Position numbers and translations under genes: made by a program. From Nocardiopsis coralli (GTDB lineage: Bacteria > Actinomycetota > Actinomycetes > Streptosporangiales > Streptosporangiaceae): 64,000 nucleotides of DNA. The notes under the pieces were generated by a model. The model was not told where the DNA came from, searched no databases, and was given only the letters and a program-made list of their open reading frames with translations. Positions 50,807 to 60,071 of the stretch are shown here, piece after piece. Numbering within the stretch: the stretch's first letter is position 1; each line of letters starts with the position of its first letter. The stretch lies in NCBI RefSeq assembly GCF_014892575.1, contig NZ_JADBGI010000007.1:62001-126000 (forward strand). Reading direction: 5' to 3'.

Positions 50807-52060
50807 GTGGCTGAGAACCGATCGGGCGAAAGAGCCCCGCAGACACACGAACGGGCCCGGATCGACGGGATCGACGCCGCCCGGGCCCTGGCCGTCCTCG
50901 GGATGTTCGCGGTGCACGTCACCGTCGACTCCTTCGGGCTGCTCGACCCGGAGGGCGCGGGGCAGCCGGTGCACGACCTGGCGCGGGGGAACTCCTCCGC
51001 GCTCTTCGCGTTCCTGGCCGGGGTGTCGCTGGCGCTGATGACCGGGCGGACCCGGCCGGTCTCCGGTGACCCCCTGCGGCTGGTGGCGGTCAAGGTCGTG
51101 ACCCGGGCGGTGGTCATCGGCATGCTCGGCCTGATGCTGGACGTGATGGCCGTGCCCGTGGCCGTCATCCTGACCTACTACGCCGGGTTCTTCCTGCTCG
51201 CGCTGCCGTTGGTGAAGCTGCGGGCGGGGGCGCTGGTGGCGGTGGCCGCCGGGCTCGCCGCGGTGGGGCCGCCGGTGTCGTTCCTGCTGCGGCAGGACCT
51301 GGTGGAGCCGCGTACGCCCCAGGGCGCGGTGACCTCGCTGTCGGAGTTCCTGCTCACCGGTTACTACCCGGCGATCACGTTCATGGTGTTCGTGTTCGCG
51401 GGCATGGCCGTGGGGCGCCTGGACCTCGGGGCGACCGCGACCCGGGTGCGGTTGGCGGTCACCGGCGCGGTGCTGACCGTGTTCGGGTACGCGGGCTCGT
51501 GGGTGGCGCTGCACGTCTTCGGCGGCCTGGACCGGCTCGCGGAGGCGTCGGGCTCCTCCGTCGGTTACCCGTCATCGGTGGCGGAGGACCCGCAGATGCG
51601 CGAGTTGCTGCGCGAGCAGGTGATGGAGGAGGCGCACTCGATCTCCGGGCAGGTGCCCACCGACTCGTGGTGGTGGTTGGCCGTGGGGACGCCCCACACC
51701 GGGACCCACTTCGAGATGGCCGAGGCCGTGGGGCAGGCGCTCCTGGTACTGGTGGTGTGCCTGTGGCTGGCCGAGCGCGCGCGGGTCCTGATGTACCCGT
51801 TGACCTCGGTGGGCCGCATGCCGTTGACGGTCTACACCGGGCACCTGCTCGTCATCGCCGTCGTGGTCGGCGTGCTCGGGCCGATGGACTGGCACACGCC
51901 GTGGCTGCTGGAGGGCCTGGTGCTCGGCGCCGTGGTCTTCGCGGTCGCCTGGCGCCTCCTGGTCGGGCGCGGCCCGCTGGAGGCGTTCCTGGCGATGTGC
52001 GCGGACAACATCGGCGAGATGTACCAGGAGAATCGCAGGACCCGACCGCCCGCGCCCTGA
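50807..52060 (+). CDS. DUF418/heparan-acetyltransferase-like multi-pass membrane protein
   Basis: A 417-residue membrane protein with about ten helices. The first helix begins RIDGIDAARALAVLGMFAVH, the hallmark of the DUF418/DUF1624 group of acyltransferase-3-like membrane proteins, and the C-terminal part VGRMPLTVYTGHLLV is the conserved DUF418 block. These are thought to transfer acyl groups or act in surface polymer modification, but no substrate is known. GTG 50807 is chosen with ATAGG ten bases upstream; GTG 50789 is also in frame. Confidence 0.8.
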   Translation: MAENRSGERAPQTHERARIDGIDAARALAVLGMFAVHVTVDSFGLLDPEGAGQPVHDLARGNSSALFAFLAGVSLALMTGRTRPVSGDPLRLVAVKVVTRAVVIGMLGLMLDVMAVPVAVILTYYAGFFLLALPLVKLRAGALVAVAAGLAAVGPPVSFLLRQDLVEPRTPQGAVTSLSEFLLTGYYPAITFMVFVFAGMAVGRLDLGATATRVRLAVTGAVLTVFGYAGSWVALHVFGGLDRLAEASGSSVGYPSSVAEDPQMRELLREQVMEEAHSISGQVPTDSWWWLAVGTPHTGTHFEMAEAVGQALLVLVVCLWLAERARVLMYPLTSVGRMPLTVYTGHLLVIAVVVGVLGPMDWHTPWLLEGLVLGAVVFAVAWRLLVGRGPLEAFLAMCADNIGEMYQENRRTRPPAP

Positions 52061-52076
52061 CGTGCCGTCCCCGGGT

Positions 52077-52760
52077 TCAGTCGTCGGGGCGGTGGATGTG
52101 CGCGGAGGTGCGGTCCTGGTGGGCCAGGGAATCGGTGGTGGTGCGCGAGTTCTGGCGCATCAGGCGGCGTGCGTCGTCGGCGGCCGAGCGCGCGACCTCG
52201 GGGCTGGCGACGGGGCGCTGGGACAGCTCCGCGTCCTCGGGCAGCCCCAGTTCCATGGGCAGCCCCGCGCGGCTCACCACACGCAGCTGTGCGTCCTCCT
52301 GGGAGTGCGAGGGGCGGATGTCGCCGTCCGGGGTGCGCCAGGCCGCGAGGCGGTGGCGCAGCCACGCGTCGCCCCGGTGCTCGGGGCCGGCGGGCCACTC
52401 GGCGTGGTCGGGCCGGAAGGTGAGCGCGTGGAGCACGTCGGCCACGGTCCAGCCCGCCGAGAAGAATCGTGCGGTCTCGTTGCGCAGGAACACGAAGTCC
52501 ACCCCGCGCAGCGAAGGCCCTTCGCGCCGCAGGTGTTCGCAGGCCCGGTGCACGTCGGCGGGCGTGTGCCGCGGACGGTTCAGGGGGTCGGCCTCGGGCG
52601 AGCGCAGCAGGGCGTCGTCGACGGTCACGATGACCTCGCCCCTCCGGGTGTCCCAGATGCTGATCTCGTCGCGCGCCCACCCCTGGGACTCGGTCAGGGC
52701 CGTGGCCATCTTGCGCAGGTCGACCTGCTCGTCGTCGCTGCTGATCCGGAACTCCGCCAT
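52077..52760 (-). CDS. Hypothetical soluble protein
   Basis: A 227-residue hydrophilic protein starting MAEFRISSDDEQVDLRK. No signal peptide or membrane segment; the middle part contains FVFLRNETARFFSAGWTVADVLHALTF and the end is rich in Arg, Asp and His. Codon bias supports coding and the start is placed where the acidic, conserved-looking N-terminus begins; the frame is open far upstream without a site. I do not recognise a family. It converges with the DUF418 gene and is divergent from deoC; the 295-bp gap on its left side in transcription terms shows no other feature. Confidence 0.6.
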   Translation of the reverse strand: MAEFRISSDDEQVDLRKMATALTESQGWARDEISIWDTRRGEVIVTVDDALLRSPEADPLNRPRHTPADVHRACEHLRREGPSLRGVDFVFLRNETARFFSAGWTVADVLHALTFRPDHAEWPAGPEHRGDAWLRHRLAAWRTPDGDIRPSHSQEDAQLRVVSRAGLPMELGLPEDAELSQRPVASPEVARSAADDARRLMRQNSRTTTDSLAHQDRTSAHIHRPDD

Positions 52761-53055
52761 GCCCGCCAGGGTAGTCGGCCGTGGAAAAGGGAGTGGTCCG
52801 GTATGGACCGGTCCGCCGCGGCTCAGACCCCGCGAACACGGCGTGTGCCCGGTTTGGTGGGATTTTTGTGGCGCTCTTGGACGAACGCACCACACTCTGC
52901 CGGGAAATGCGTTGGAGGAGCGTCCAACCTTGGCCGGTCCGGAGCGCACGTGTGCTGACGGCCGCCGACCCCGGCGTTAGGGTTCTGCCTGGCGCCGCCG
53001 GGGGTGTGCATCACCCCGCCGGCCCCCGAGGCCCCGCACACCGTCGACCCTGAAG

Positions 53056-54003
53056 GTGCCCGTGCCCAACACAGCATCCGCGCCCGAGGCGGTGACCGAA
53101 CGAGGACTGAGGGCGTTCCTGTACGGACTCCCCGCCGTCGACGAGGTCGGCGCCGCGGCCCGCGCCCAGGAACTCGCCACCCGGTCGGTCAAGACCACCG
53201 CCAAGGCCCGCGCGATCGACCTCGCCGTCTCGATGGTCGACCTGACCACCCTGGAGGGCGCCGACACCCCGGGCAAGGTCCGCGCCCTGTGCGCCAAGGC
53301 CGCCCTCCCCGACCCCGAGGACCGCACGGTGCCCACCGTCGGGGCGGTGTGCGTCTACCCCGACCGCGTCGGGACCGCGGTGGAGGCCCTGCGCGGAACC
53401 GGGATCGGTGTCGCCTCCGTGGCCACCGCCTTCCCGTCCGGCCGGGCACCCCTGGAGGCCAAGCTCGCCGACACCCGCGCCGCGGTCGCCGCCGGCGCGA
53501 GCGAGATCGACATGGTCATCGACCGGGGCGCGTTCCTGTCCGGCGACCACCTGAAGGTGTACGAGGAGATCGTCGCGGTCAAGGAGGCCTGCGGCGGCGC
53601 CCACCTGAAGGTGATCCTGGAGACCGGGGAACTGGCCACGCTCGACAACGTGCGACGCGCCTCCCACCTGGCGATCCTCGCCGGCGCCGACTTCATCAAG
53701 ACCTCCACCGGCAAGGTCTCGCCCGCCTCGACCCCGCCCGTCCTGCTCGTGATGCTGCAGGCCGTGCGCGACCACCACCGCGACACCGGCCGCCGTGTCG
53801 GGGTCAAACCCGCGGGCGGTATCCGCACCACCAAGGACGCCATCCGCAACCTGATCCTGGTCGACGAGATCGCCGGACCGGACTGGCTCACCCCGGACCT
53901 GTTCCGGATCGGCGCCTCCAGCCTGCTCAACGACCTGCTCATGCAGCGCACCAGGCTGGCGACCGGCGTCTACCCGGGCCCCGACCACTACACGCAGGAC
54001 TGA
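53056..54003 (+). CDS. deoC: Deoxyribose-phosphate aldolase
   Basis: A 315-residue class I aldolase that splits 2-deoxyribose-5-phosphate into acetaldehyde and glyceraldehyde-3-phosphate. The Schiff-base lysine is K215 in ADFIKTSTGK and the proton-relay lysine lies in GVKPAGGIRTT near residue 255; IDMVIDRGAFLSGD is the conserved substrate-binding block. It is longer than E. coli DeoC because of an N-terminal extension, common in actinobacteria. Start is GTG 53056 or the GTG two codons later, which has GAAGG at a better distance. First gene of a nucleoside-catabolism cluster. Confidence 0.93.
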   Translation: MPVPNTASAPEAVTERGLRAFLYGLPAVDEVGAAARAQELATRSVKTTAKARAIDLAVSMVDLTTLEGADTPGKVRALCAKAALPDPEDRTVPTVGAVCVYPDRVGTAVEALRGTGIGVASVATAFPSGRAPLEAKLADTRAAVAAGASEIDMVIDRGAFLSGDHLKVYEEIVAVKEACGGAHLKVILETGELATLDNVRRASHLAILAGADFIKTSTGKVSPASTPPVLLVMLQAVRDHHRDTGRRVGVKPAGGIRTTKDAIRNLILVDEIAGPDWLTPDLFRIGASSLLNDLLMQRTRLATGVYPGPDHYTQD

Positions 54004-54008
54004 CACAC

Positions 54009-55445
54009 GTGGCAGAGATCTTCGAGTACGCGCCCGCGCCGGAGTCCCGCTCCGTCGTGTCCCTGCGCGAGAACTACGGCCTCTTCGTCGACGGCGGGTT
54101 CGTCCCGGCCGACAGCGGCGAGACCCTGACCAGCCTGAACCCTGCCGACGAGAGCACACTCGCGACCGTCGCCGTGGCGGGCCCGGCCGACGTGGACCGC
54201 GCCGTGACCGCGGCACGCCACGCCCAGGAGAACGTGTGGGGCCCCATGAGCGGGGTCGAACGCGGCAAGTACCTGTTCCGGATCGCCCGCATCCTGCAGG
54301 AACGCTCCCGCGAGCTCGCCGTCCTGGAGTCGATGGACAACGGCAAGCCGATCAAGGAGACCCGCGACGTCGACGTGCCCCTGGTCGCGGCGCACTTCTT
54401 CTACTACGCCGGCTGGGCCGACAAGCTCCACCACGCGGGCCTGGGCACCGACCCCCGCCCGCTGGGTGTGGCCGCCCAGGTCATCCCGTGGAACTTCCCG
54501 CTGCTCATGCTCGCGTGGAAGATCGCCCCGGCCCTGGCCACCGGCAACACCGTGGTCCTCAAACCGGCCGAGACCACACCCCTGACGGCCCTGGTCTTCG
54601 CGGAGATCTGCCAGGAGGCCGACCTCCCGCCCGGCGTCGTCAACATCGTGACCGGCGCGGGCGGGACCGGCCGGGCCCTCGTGGAACACCCCGGCGTGGA
54701 CAAGGTCGCCTTCACCGGTTCCACCGCCGTGGGCCGTGGCATCGCCCGCGCGATGGCCGGGACCGACAAGCGCCTGACCCTCGAACTGGGCGGCAAGGGC
54801 GCGAACATCGTCTACGACGACGCCGCCCTGGACCAGGCGGTCGAGGGCATCGTCTCGGGCATCTTCTTCAACCAGGGCCACGTGTGCTGCGCCGGGTCGC
54901 GCCTGCTCGTGCAGGAGTCGATCGCCGACGAGCTCCTGCCCCGGTTGAAGGAGCGCATGGCGCGCATCCGTGTGGGCGACCCGCTCGACAAGAACACCGA
55001 CCTGGGCGCGATCAACTCCGCCGACCAGCTCCGCCGCATCCGCGAGGCCACCGACGGCGGTGAGGCCGAGGGCGCCGAACGCTGGTCCCCGGACTGCGAG
55101 CTGCCGTCGCAGGGGTACTGGTTCGCGCCCACGCTCCTGACCGGGGTCGGCCAGTCCCACCGGGTCGCCCGCGAGGAGATCTTCGGCCCGGTCCTGTCGG
55201 TGCTGACCTTCCGCACGCCCGAGGAGGCCGTGGCCAAGGCGAACAACACCCCCTACGGCCTCTCCGCCGGCGTGTGGACGGAGAAGGGCTCGCGCATGCT
55301 CTGGACCGCCGAGCGCCTGCGCGCCGGGGTGATCTGGTCCAACACGTTCAACAAGTTCGACCCGAGCAGCCCCTTCGGCGGGTACAAGGAGTCGGGTTAC
55401 GGCCGCGAGGGCGGGCGGCACGGATTGGAGGCCTACCTTGGCTGA
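54009..55445 (+). CDS. Aldehyde dehydrogenase (NAD-dependent, full length)
   Basis: A 478-residue ALDH with all catalytic features: VIPWNFPLLMLAWKIAPAL, E259 in LELGGKGAN, catalytic C294 in HVCCAGSR, and EEIFGPVLSV. It would oxidise an aldehyde to the acid; being immediately behind deoC, acetaldehyde from deoxyribose-5-phosphate cleavage is the natural substrate. GTG start six bases after the deoC stop; the end overlaps the next gene. Confidence 0.92.
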   Translation: MAEIFEYAPAPESRSVVSLRENYGLFVDGGFVPADSGETLTSLNPADESTLATVAVAGPADVDRAVTAARHAQENVWGPMSGVERGKYLFRIARILQERSRELAVLESMDNGKPIKETRDVDVPLVAAHFFYYAGWADKLHHAGLGTDPRPLGVAAQVIPWNFPLLMLAWKIAPALATGNTVVLKPAETTPLTALVFAEICQEADLPPGVVNIVTGAGGTGRALVEHPGVDKVAFTGSTAVGRGIARAMAGTDKRLTLELGGKGANIVYDDAALDQAVEGIVSGIFFNQGHVCCAGSRLLVQESIADELLPRLKERMARIRVGDPLDKNTDLGAINSADQLRRIREATDGGEAEGAERWSPDCELPSQGYWFAPTLLTGVGQSHRVAREEIFGPVLSVLTFRTPEEAVAKANNTPYGLSAGVWTEKGSRMLWTAERLRAGVIWSNTFNKFDPSSPFGGYKESGYGREGGRHGLEAYLG

Positions 55446-56367
55446 GCGGCGCACCAGCGCGAAGAAGGCGGCACGGACGGCCCCGAAGGCCCCGGCCCGC
55501 CTGGCGGTCCGCAAGACCTACAAGCTCTACCTGGGCGGGGCGTTCCCCCGTTCGGAGTCGGGCAGGAGCTACCCCGTGACTTCCGCCGACGGAGACCACT
55601 TGGCCAACGCCTCGCTCGCCTCCCGCAAGGACGCCCGTGACGCGGTGACCGCCGCCCGCAAGGCCTTCGGCGGCTGGTCCGGGCGCACCGCCTACAACCG
55701 CGGCCAGGTCCTGTACCGGGTCGCGGAGGTCATGGAGGGGCGCCGATCCCAGTTCACCGACCAGCTCGCGGCCGCCCAGGGGCTGGAGCGCTCCGAGGCC
55801 GACACCGTGGTCTCGGCCGCCATCGACCGGTGGGTGTACTACGCGGGCTGGACGGACAAGTTCGCCCAGGTCATCGGGGGTTCCAACCCGGTGGCCGGCC
55901 CCTACTACAACCACTCGTCGCCGGAACCGACCGGTGTGGTCGCGGTTTTCGCCCCGCAGGACGCCCCGCTGCTGGGGCTGACCTCGGTCCTGGCCCCGGT
56001 CGTGGCCACCGGCAACACCGCCGTGGTGGTCACCTCGGAGGAGGCCCCGCTGCCCGCCGTCGACCTGGCCGAGGTACTCGCGACCTCCGACGTCCCCGGC
56101 GGTGTGGTCAACCTGCTCACCGGGCGCGCGGGGGAGATCGGCCCGCACCTGGCCCCGCACGGCGACGTCGACGCCCTCGACCTGGCCGGGGCAGGTGAGC
56201 ACGCCACCGCCTTCGAGGAGGCCGCCGCCGAGACCCTCACCCGGGTCCTGCGCCCGGGGAACGAGGCCGGCGGGGGAGAGCGGGCCTGGCTGGACCCCGA
56301 TCCCGGTACCTCGCGTATGTCACCCTTCCTGGAGACCAAGACGGTCTGGCACCCGATCGGGGTGTGA
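55438..56367 (+). CDS. Half-length aldehyde-dehydrogenase-like protein lacking the catalytic domain
   Basis: A 309-residue ALDH-family protein that covers only the N-terminal cofactor half: YKLYLGGAFPRSESGRSYPV, then RWVYYAGWTDKFAQV and TGVVAVFAPQDAPLLGL. The region that should carry ELGG glutamate and the catalytic cysteine is replaced by a short unrelated tail (LDLAGAGEHATAFEEAA... to the end), and only 58 bases follow before the next gene, so it is not a frameshifted full gene. It starts with TTG behind GGAGG and overlaps the full ALDH gene by 8 nt. It may be a non-catalytic partner of that enzyme. Confidence 0.8.
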   Translation: MAERRTSAKKAARTAPKAPARLAVRKTYKLYLGGAFPRSESGRSYPVTSADGDHLANASLASRKDARDAVTAARKAFGGWSGRTAYNRGQVLYRVAEVMEGRRSQFTDQLAAAQGLERSEADTVVSAAIDRWVYYAGWTDKFAQVIGGSNPVAGPYYNHSSPEPTGVVAVFAPQDAPLLGLTSVLAPVVATGNTAVVVTSEEAPLPAVDLAEVLATSDVPGGVVNLLTGRAGEIGPHLAPHGDVDALDLAGAGEHATAFEEAAAETLTRVLRPGNEAGGGERAWLDPDPGTSRMSPFLETKTVWHPIGV

Positions 56368-56425
56368 GCCTCCGCGGGCGGGCGCGAAGGTGCGTCCGTC
56401 CGCACCCGAGGGAAGGAGCAGCGTG

Positions 56426-57067
56426 GTGACCTCGACGACCGGGACGTCGGCCGACACCGCCGCAGACCAGACCCCCGGCCTGCGCCTGGTCCGGCTGGAC
56501 CACGACACCGACGAGACCCGGGCCCTGCGCGAAGCGGTGGTCCGCCAGCGGCTGGCCCCCGAACAGCGCCGCTTCGTCACCGAGGCGGTCCGGACCCTGC
56601 CCCAGGCCGACACCGACCCCGACCGGATCCCCTTCGCGGTGGTCCTCGCCGACGCCCGTCCCATCGACCGGCTCACAGCGCTGGAGACCTGCGCCGGGTT
56701 CGGCATCATCGACCTGCGCGGGCCCCTGCGCGACCTGGTCGACACACCGGAACGGGCCGCTCTGCTGCGCGCCTACTACGTCACGCCAGAATGGCAGGGC
56801 CGCGGCATCGGCACGGCGGCCTGTTCCGCACCGCTGCTCGACCCCCTGGTCGCCGGGGCCGCCCCGCGGGCCCGCGAGATCGTCCTGTGCGTCAACTACG
56901 CCAACGAGGCCGGAACACGCACCTACCTGGCCGCCGGGTTCACGCCCACCGGCCGCACGTACCACGGCGGTCCGAACGGTCCGCAGCAGGTCCTGTCCCG
57001 TCCCTTGGACACCGGGGAGCACGGCGTTCCGGGCCCCCGGAACGAACGAACGGAGAACACGCAGTGA
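56426..57067 (+). CDS. GNAT family N-acetyltransferase
   Basis: A 213-residue protein whose C-terminal part has the GNAT acetyl-CoA site: YYVTPEWQGRGIGTAA at about residues 121-136 (Q-x-x-G-x-G loop) and LCVNYANEAGTRTYLAAGFTPTGRTY near the end. Substrate unknown. GTG 56426 follows GGAAGGAG with a 7-base spacer (GTG 56423 is adjacent). Its stop overlaps the purine nucleoside phosphorylase GTG by 4 nt, so it is part of the cluster even though its role in nucleoside breakdown is unclear. Confidence 0.8.
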   Translation: MTSTTGTSADTAADQTPGLRLVRLDHDTDETRALREAVVRQRLAPEQRRFVTEAVRTLPQADTDPDRIPFAVVLADARPIDRLTALETCAGFGIIDLRGPLRDLVDTPERAALLRAYYVTPEWQGRGIGTAACSAPLLDPLVAGAAPRAREIVLCVNYANEAGTRTYLAAGFTPTGRTYHGGPNGPQQVLSRPLDTGEHGVPGPRNERTENTQ

Positions 57068-57861
57068 CTCGCACACCCCAGGCCGCCGCCGAGGAGGCCG
57101 CCGCCGAACTGCGCTCGCAGACCGGTGCGGACACCTACGACATCGCCCTCGTCATGGGTTCCGGGTGGGCCCCGGCCGCCGACCTGCTGGGCGACTCCGG
57201 CCACGAGCTGGCCGCCGCCGACCTGCCCGGATTCCGCCCGCCGGGGGTCGACGGGCACAGCGGCACCGTCCGCAGCATCTCCGACGGGAACCGGAACCTG
57301 CTGGCCTTCCTCGGCCGCACCCACCTCTACGAGGGCCACGGAACCGACGCCGTCGTGCACGGCGTGCGCACCGCGGTCGCGGCCGGGGCCCGCACGGTGG
57401 TGCTGACCAACGCCGCCGGCGGCATCAACCCCGCGTACCCGGTGGGGTCGCCGGTGCTCATCTCCGACCACCTCAACATGACATCGCGCTCCCCGCTGAG
57501 CGGCGCCACCTTCGTCGACATGACCGAGACCTACAGCGCCGAGCTGCGTGAGACCGCCCGCTCGGTCGCGCCCGACCTGGCCGAGGGTGTCTATGCCCAG
57601 ATGCCCGGGCCGCAGTTCGAGACCCCCGCCGAGATCCGGATGCTCAGCGCGATGGGCGCCGACCTGGTCGGCATGTCCACGGTGCTGGAGGCGATCGCCG
57701 CCCGTGCCGCCGGGGCCCGGGTGCTGGGGCTGTCCCTGGTCACCAACGTCGCCGCCGGGCTGCAGGGCGCCAACCTCGACCACGAGGACGTCCTGGCCAC
57801 CGGCCGCGACTCCGCCGACCGGGTCGGCCGCCTCCTGGCCGACGTCGTCGCCAAGCTCTGA
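57064..57861 (+). CDS. Purine nucleoside phosphorylase
   Basis: A 265-residue trimeric-type PNP. Characteristic blocks: LVMGSGWAPAAD (phosphate site), FLGRTHLYEGHG, VLTNAAGGINPAYPVGSPVLISDHLNM in overlapping short stretches, and QMPGPQFETPAEIRML. It splits purine (deoxy)nucleosides with phosphate to base and (deoxy)ribose-1-phosphate. GTG start overlaps the GNAT stop. The next gene would convert the pentose-1-phosphate to the 5-phosphate used by deoC. Confidence 0.93.
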   Translation: MTRTPQAAAEEAAAELRSQTGADTYDIALVMGSGWAPAADLLGDSGHELAAADLPGFRPPGVDGHSGTVRSISDGNRNLLAFLGRTHLYEGHGTDAVVHGVRTAVAAGARTVVLTNAAGGINPAYPVGSPVLISDHLNMTSRSPLSGATFVDMTETYSAELRETARSVAPDLAEGVYAQMPGPQFETPAEIRMLSAMGADLVGMSTVLEAIAARAAGARVLGLSLVTNVAAGLQGANLDHEDVLATGRDSADRVGRLLADVVAKL

Positions 57862-57884
57862 GACCCGAGGAGAACGCGCCCCCG

Positions 57885-59543
57885 ATGACCGATACCCTCG
57901 CCGCCGCCCGTGCCTGGCTCGCCCAGGACCCCGACCCCGTCACCCGTGAGGAGCTCTCCGCTCTGCTCGCGCGGGTGGAGGCGGGGGATCCCGAGGCCGT
58001 CGCCGACCTCGACGACCGCTTCGGCCACCGCCTGGAGTTCGGCACCGCCGGGCTCCGCGGGGCTCTGGGGGCCGGCCCGAACCGGATGAACCGTGTGGTG
58101 GTCATGCGGGCCGCGGCCGGTCTGGGCGCGTGGCTGGGCGGGTCCGGGCGCCACGTCGTGGTCGGCCACGACGCCCGGCACCGTTCGGACGACTTCGCCG
58201 CCGACACCGCAGCGGTCCTCACCGGTGCCGGGCACCGGGTGTCGGTCCTGCCGGGGCCGCTGCCCACCCCCGTGCTGGCCTTCGCGGTGCGCGAGCTCGG
58301 CGCGGACGCGGGTGTGATGGTCACGGCCAGCCACAACCCGCCGCAGGACAACGGGTACAAGGTCTACGTCGGGGGCGGGGGAGAGGACGCCGGGGCCCAG
58401 ATCGTCGCCCCGGCCGACACCGAGATCTCCGCCGCCATCGACCGGGTCGGCCCGGTGGGCGAGCTGCCGCTGGGGTCGGAATGGACGGCCCTGGGGCCGG
58501 AGATCCTGGAGCGCTACCTGGCGGCGGTCGCGGAGCTGGCCCCGGAGGGCCCGCGCGAGGTCAGCGCCACCTACACGGCCATGCACGGCGTGGGCGGGCG
58601 AGTGTTGACCGCGGCGGTGGAGCGGGCCGGGTTCCCGCGTCCGACCGTCGTGGCCGAACAGTTCGACCCGGACCCGGACTTCCCGACGGTGGCCTTCCCC
58701 AACCCGGAGGAGCCCGGCGCCATGGACCTGGCGCTGCGGGCCGGCGAGGCCAACGGTTCGGACGTCGTGGTGGCCAACGACCCCGACGCCGACCGGCTCG
58801 CGGTGGCGGTCCCGGGGCACGGCATGCTCACCGGGGACGAGGTCGGGGGCCTGCTCGCCGAGTACGTGCTCGACCACACCTCGGGCGAGCGCGCCGTGGC
58901 CGCCTCCATCGTCTCCTCGACCCTGCTCGGGCGCATCGCCCGCGCCCGCGGGGTGCACTTCGACGAGACCCTGACCGGGTTCAAGTGGCTGGCGCGCGCG
59001 GGCGGAACCCGCAGCCGGGTCTTCTCCTACGAAGAAGCGCTGGGCTACTGCGTCGGCGGTGACGGGGGGCGCCCGGTGGCCGACAAGGACGGGATCGGCG
59101 CGGCGCTCGTGCTGCTGTCGTTGGCGGCCGCGGCACGGCAGGACGGGCGCACCCTCCTGGACCTGCTGGACGACCAGGCGCGCCGCCACGGACTCCACCT
59201 GACCGACCAGCTCTCGGTCCGGGTGGCCGATCTGTCCTTGCTCACCTGGGCCATGCGCCGACTGCGCTCGCACCCGCCGGAGGCGTTCGGCCCCTTCGCG
59301 GTCGAGGGCGTGGACGACTTCGCGGCCGGGCACGCCGGACTTCCGCCCACCGACGCTCTGCGCTTCCGCTTGGCGGGCGGCGGCCGGGTGACGCTGCGCC
59401 CCTCGGGCACCGAGCCCAAGCTCAAGGCCTACGCCGAGATCGTCCTGGAGACCGCCGGCGACGTGGGGTCGACCCGTGTGCGCGGCGCACGCATGCTCGC
59501 CGAGGTCATGGCGTCGGTCTCGACCGCGGTGCGGGACCGGTGA
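57885..59543 (+). CDS. Phosphohexomutase/phosphopentomutase family protein
   Basis: A 552-residue alpha-D-phosphohexomutase. The phosphoserine is S149 in TASHNPPQDNGYKVY, the Mg-binding loop is VANDPDADRLAV, the sugar-specificity loop is EEALGYCVGG and the phosphate-binding domain ends in RPSGTEPKLKAY. The longer form (about 550 residues) with GTAGLRG near the start is the PGM2-like subgroup that includes phosphopentomutases. In this cluster (deoC, PNP) a phospho(deoxy)ribomutase role is most consistent, although phosphomanno- or phosphoglucomutase is often assigned. Confidence 0.88.
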   Translation: MTDTLAAARAWLAQDPDPVTREELSALLARVEAGDPEAVADLDDRFGHRLEFGTAGLRGALGAGPNRMNRVVVMRAAAGLGAWLGGSGRHVVVGHDARHRSDDFAADTAAVLTGAGHRVSVLPGPLPTPVLAFAVRELGADAGVMVTASHNPPQDNGYKVYVGGGGEDAGAQIVAPADTEISAAIDRVGPVGELPLGSEWTALGPEILERYLAAVAELAPEGPREVSATYTAMHGVGGRVLTAAVERAGFPRPTVVAEQFDPDPDFPTVAFPNPEEPGAMDLALRAGEANGSDVVVANDPDADRLAVAVPGHGMLTGDEVGGLLAEYVLDHTSGERAVAASIVSSTLLGRIARARGVHFDETLTGFKWLARAGGTRSRVFSYEEALGYCVGGDGGRPVADKDGIGAALVLLSLAAAARQDGRTLLDLLDDQARRHGLHLTDQLSVRVADLSLLTWAMRRLRSHPPEAFGPFAVEGVDDFAAGHAGLPPTDALRFRLAGGGRVTLRPSGTEPKLKAYAEIVLETAGDVGSTRVRGARMLAEVMASVSTAVRDR

Positions 59544-59576
59544 CCGGAGCGCGCGGCGCGGTCGGTGCGCCGGTCC

Positions 59577-60071
59577 TCAGTCCTCCTCCTCGGCGGGTTC
59601 GACCACGGGACGGTGCACGACCTCGTCGATGACGGTGAGGGTCTGGGTGGCCGTCACCCCGGGCAGCGACTGCAGGCGGGTCAGGATCAGGTCGCGCAGC
59701 TGGTTGGTGTTGGCGACCCGGACCAGGAGCACGATGTCGGCCGAGCCCACGACGTACCAGCAGTACTCGACCTCCGGGTAGGAGGAGAGCACCTCCCGGT
59801 TGGCCCGCCAGTCGGGCTGGCTGCCGGAGATGAGCACGAGCGCGGTCACGCCCAGCCCCATCTTGGTGTGGTCGGCGACCACGGAGTACCCGCGGATCAC
59901 CCCGTCGTCGGTGAGGCGTTTGATGCGGTTGTAGGCGGTGGCGCGGGAGACGTTGGCCAGTGCGGCGATCTCCGTGATGCCGGTTCGCGCGTCCTTGGCG
60001 AGCGCGCTCAGGATCGTCTGGTCGGTGCTGTCCGGACGCCGACCGTTACGACGCTGGTCGCCCATGGCCAT
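59577..60071 (-). CDS. bkdR: Lrp/AsnC family regulator, probable BkdR
   Basis: A 164-residue Lrp/AsnC protein. The HTH is DQTILSALAKDARTGITEIA to VSRATAYNRIKRLTDDGVI (about residues 16-55), followed by the RAM ligand-binding domain ending TVIDEVVHRPVV. The ATG at 60071 has GAGGAG seven bases before it. It is divergent from the bkd operon with a 600-bp spacer; in other bacteria such a regulator senses branched-chain amino acids and controls bkd. Symbol and role rest on this arrangement. Confidence 0.85.
   Translation of the reverse strand: MAMGDQRRNGRRPDSTDQTILSALAKDARTGITEIAALANVSRATAYNRIKRLTDDGVIRGYSVVADHTKMGLGVTALVLISGSQPDWRANREVLSSYPEVEYCWYVVGSADIVLLVRVANTNQLRDLILTRLQSLPGVTATQTLTVIDEVVHRPVVEPAEEED

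Noticed and set aside
56368..56425. Lost C-terminal half of the second ALDH gene
   Set aside because: Only 58 bases separate it from the next gene, so the missing catalytic domain cannot be hidden by a frameshift here.
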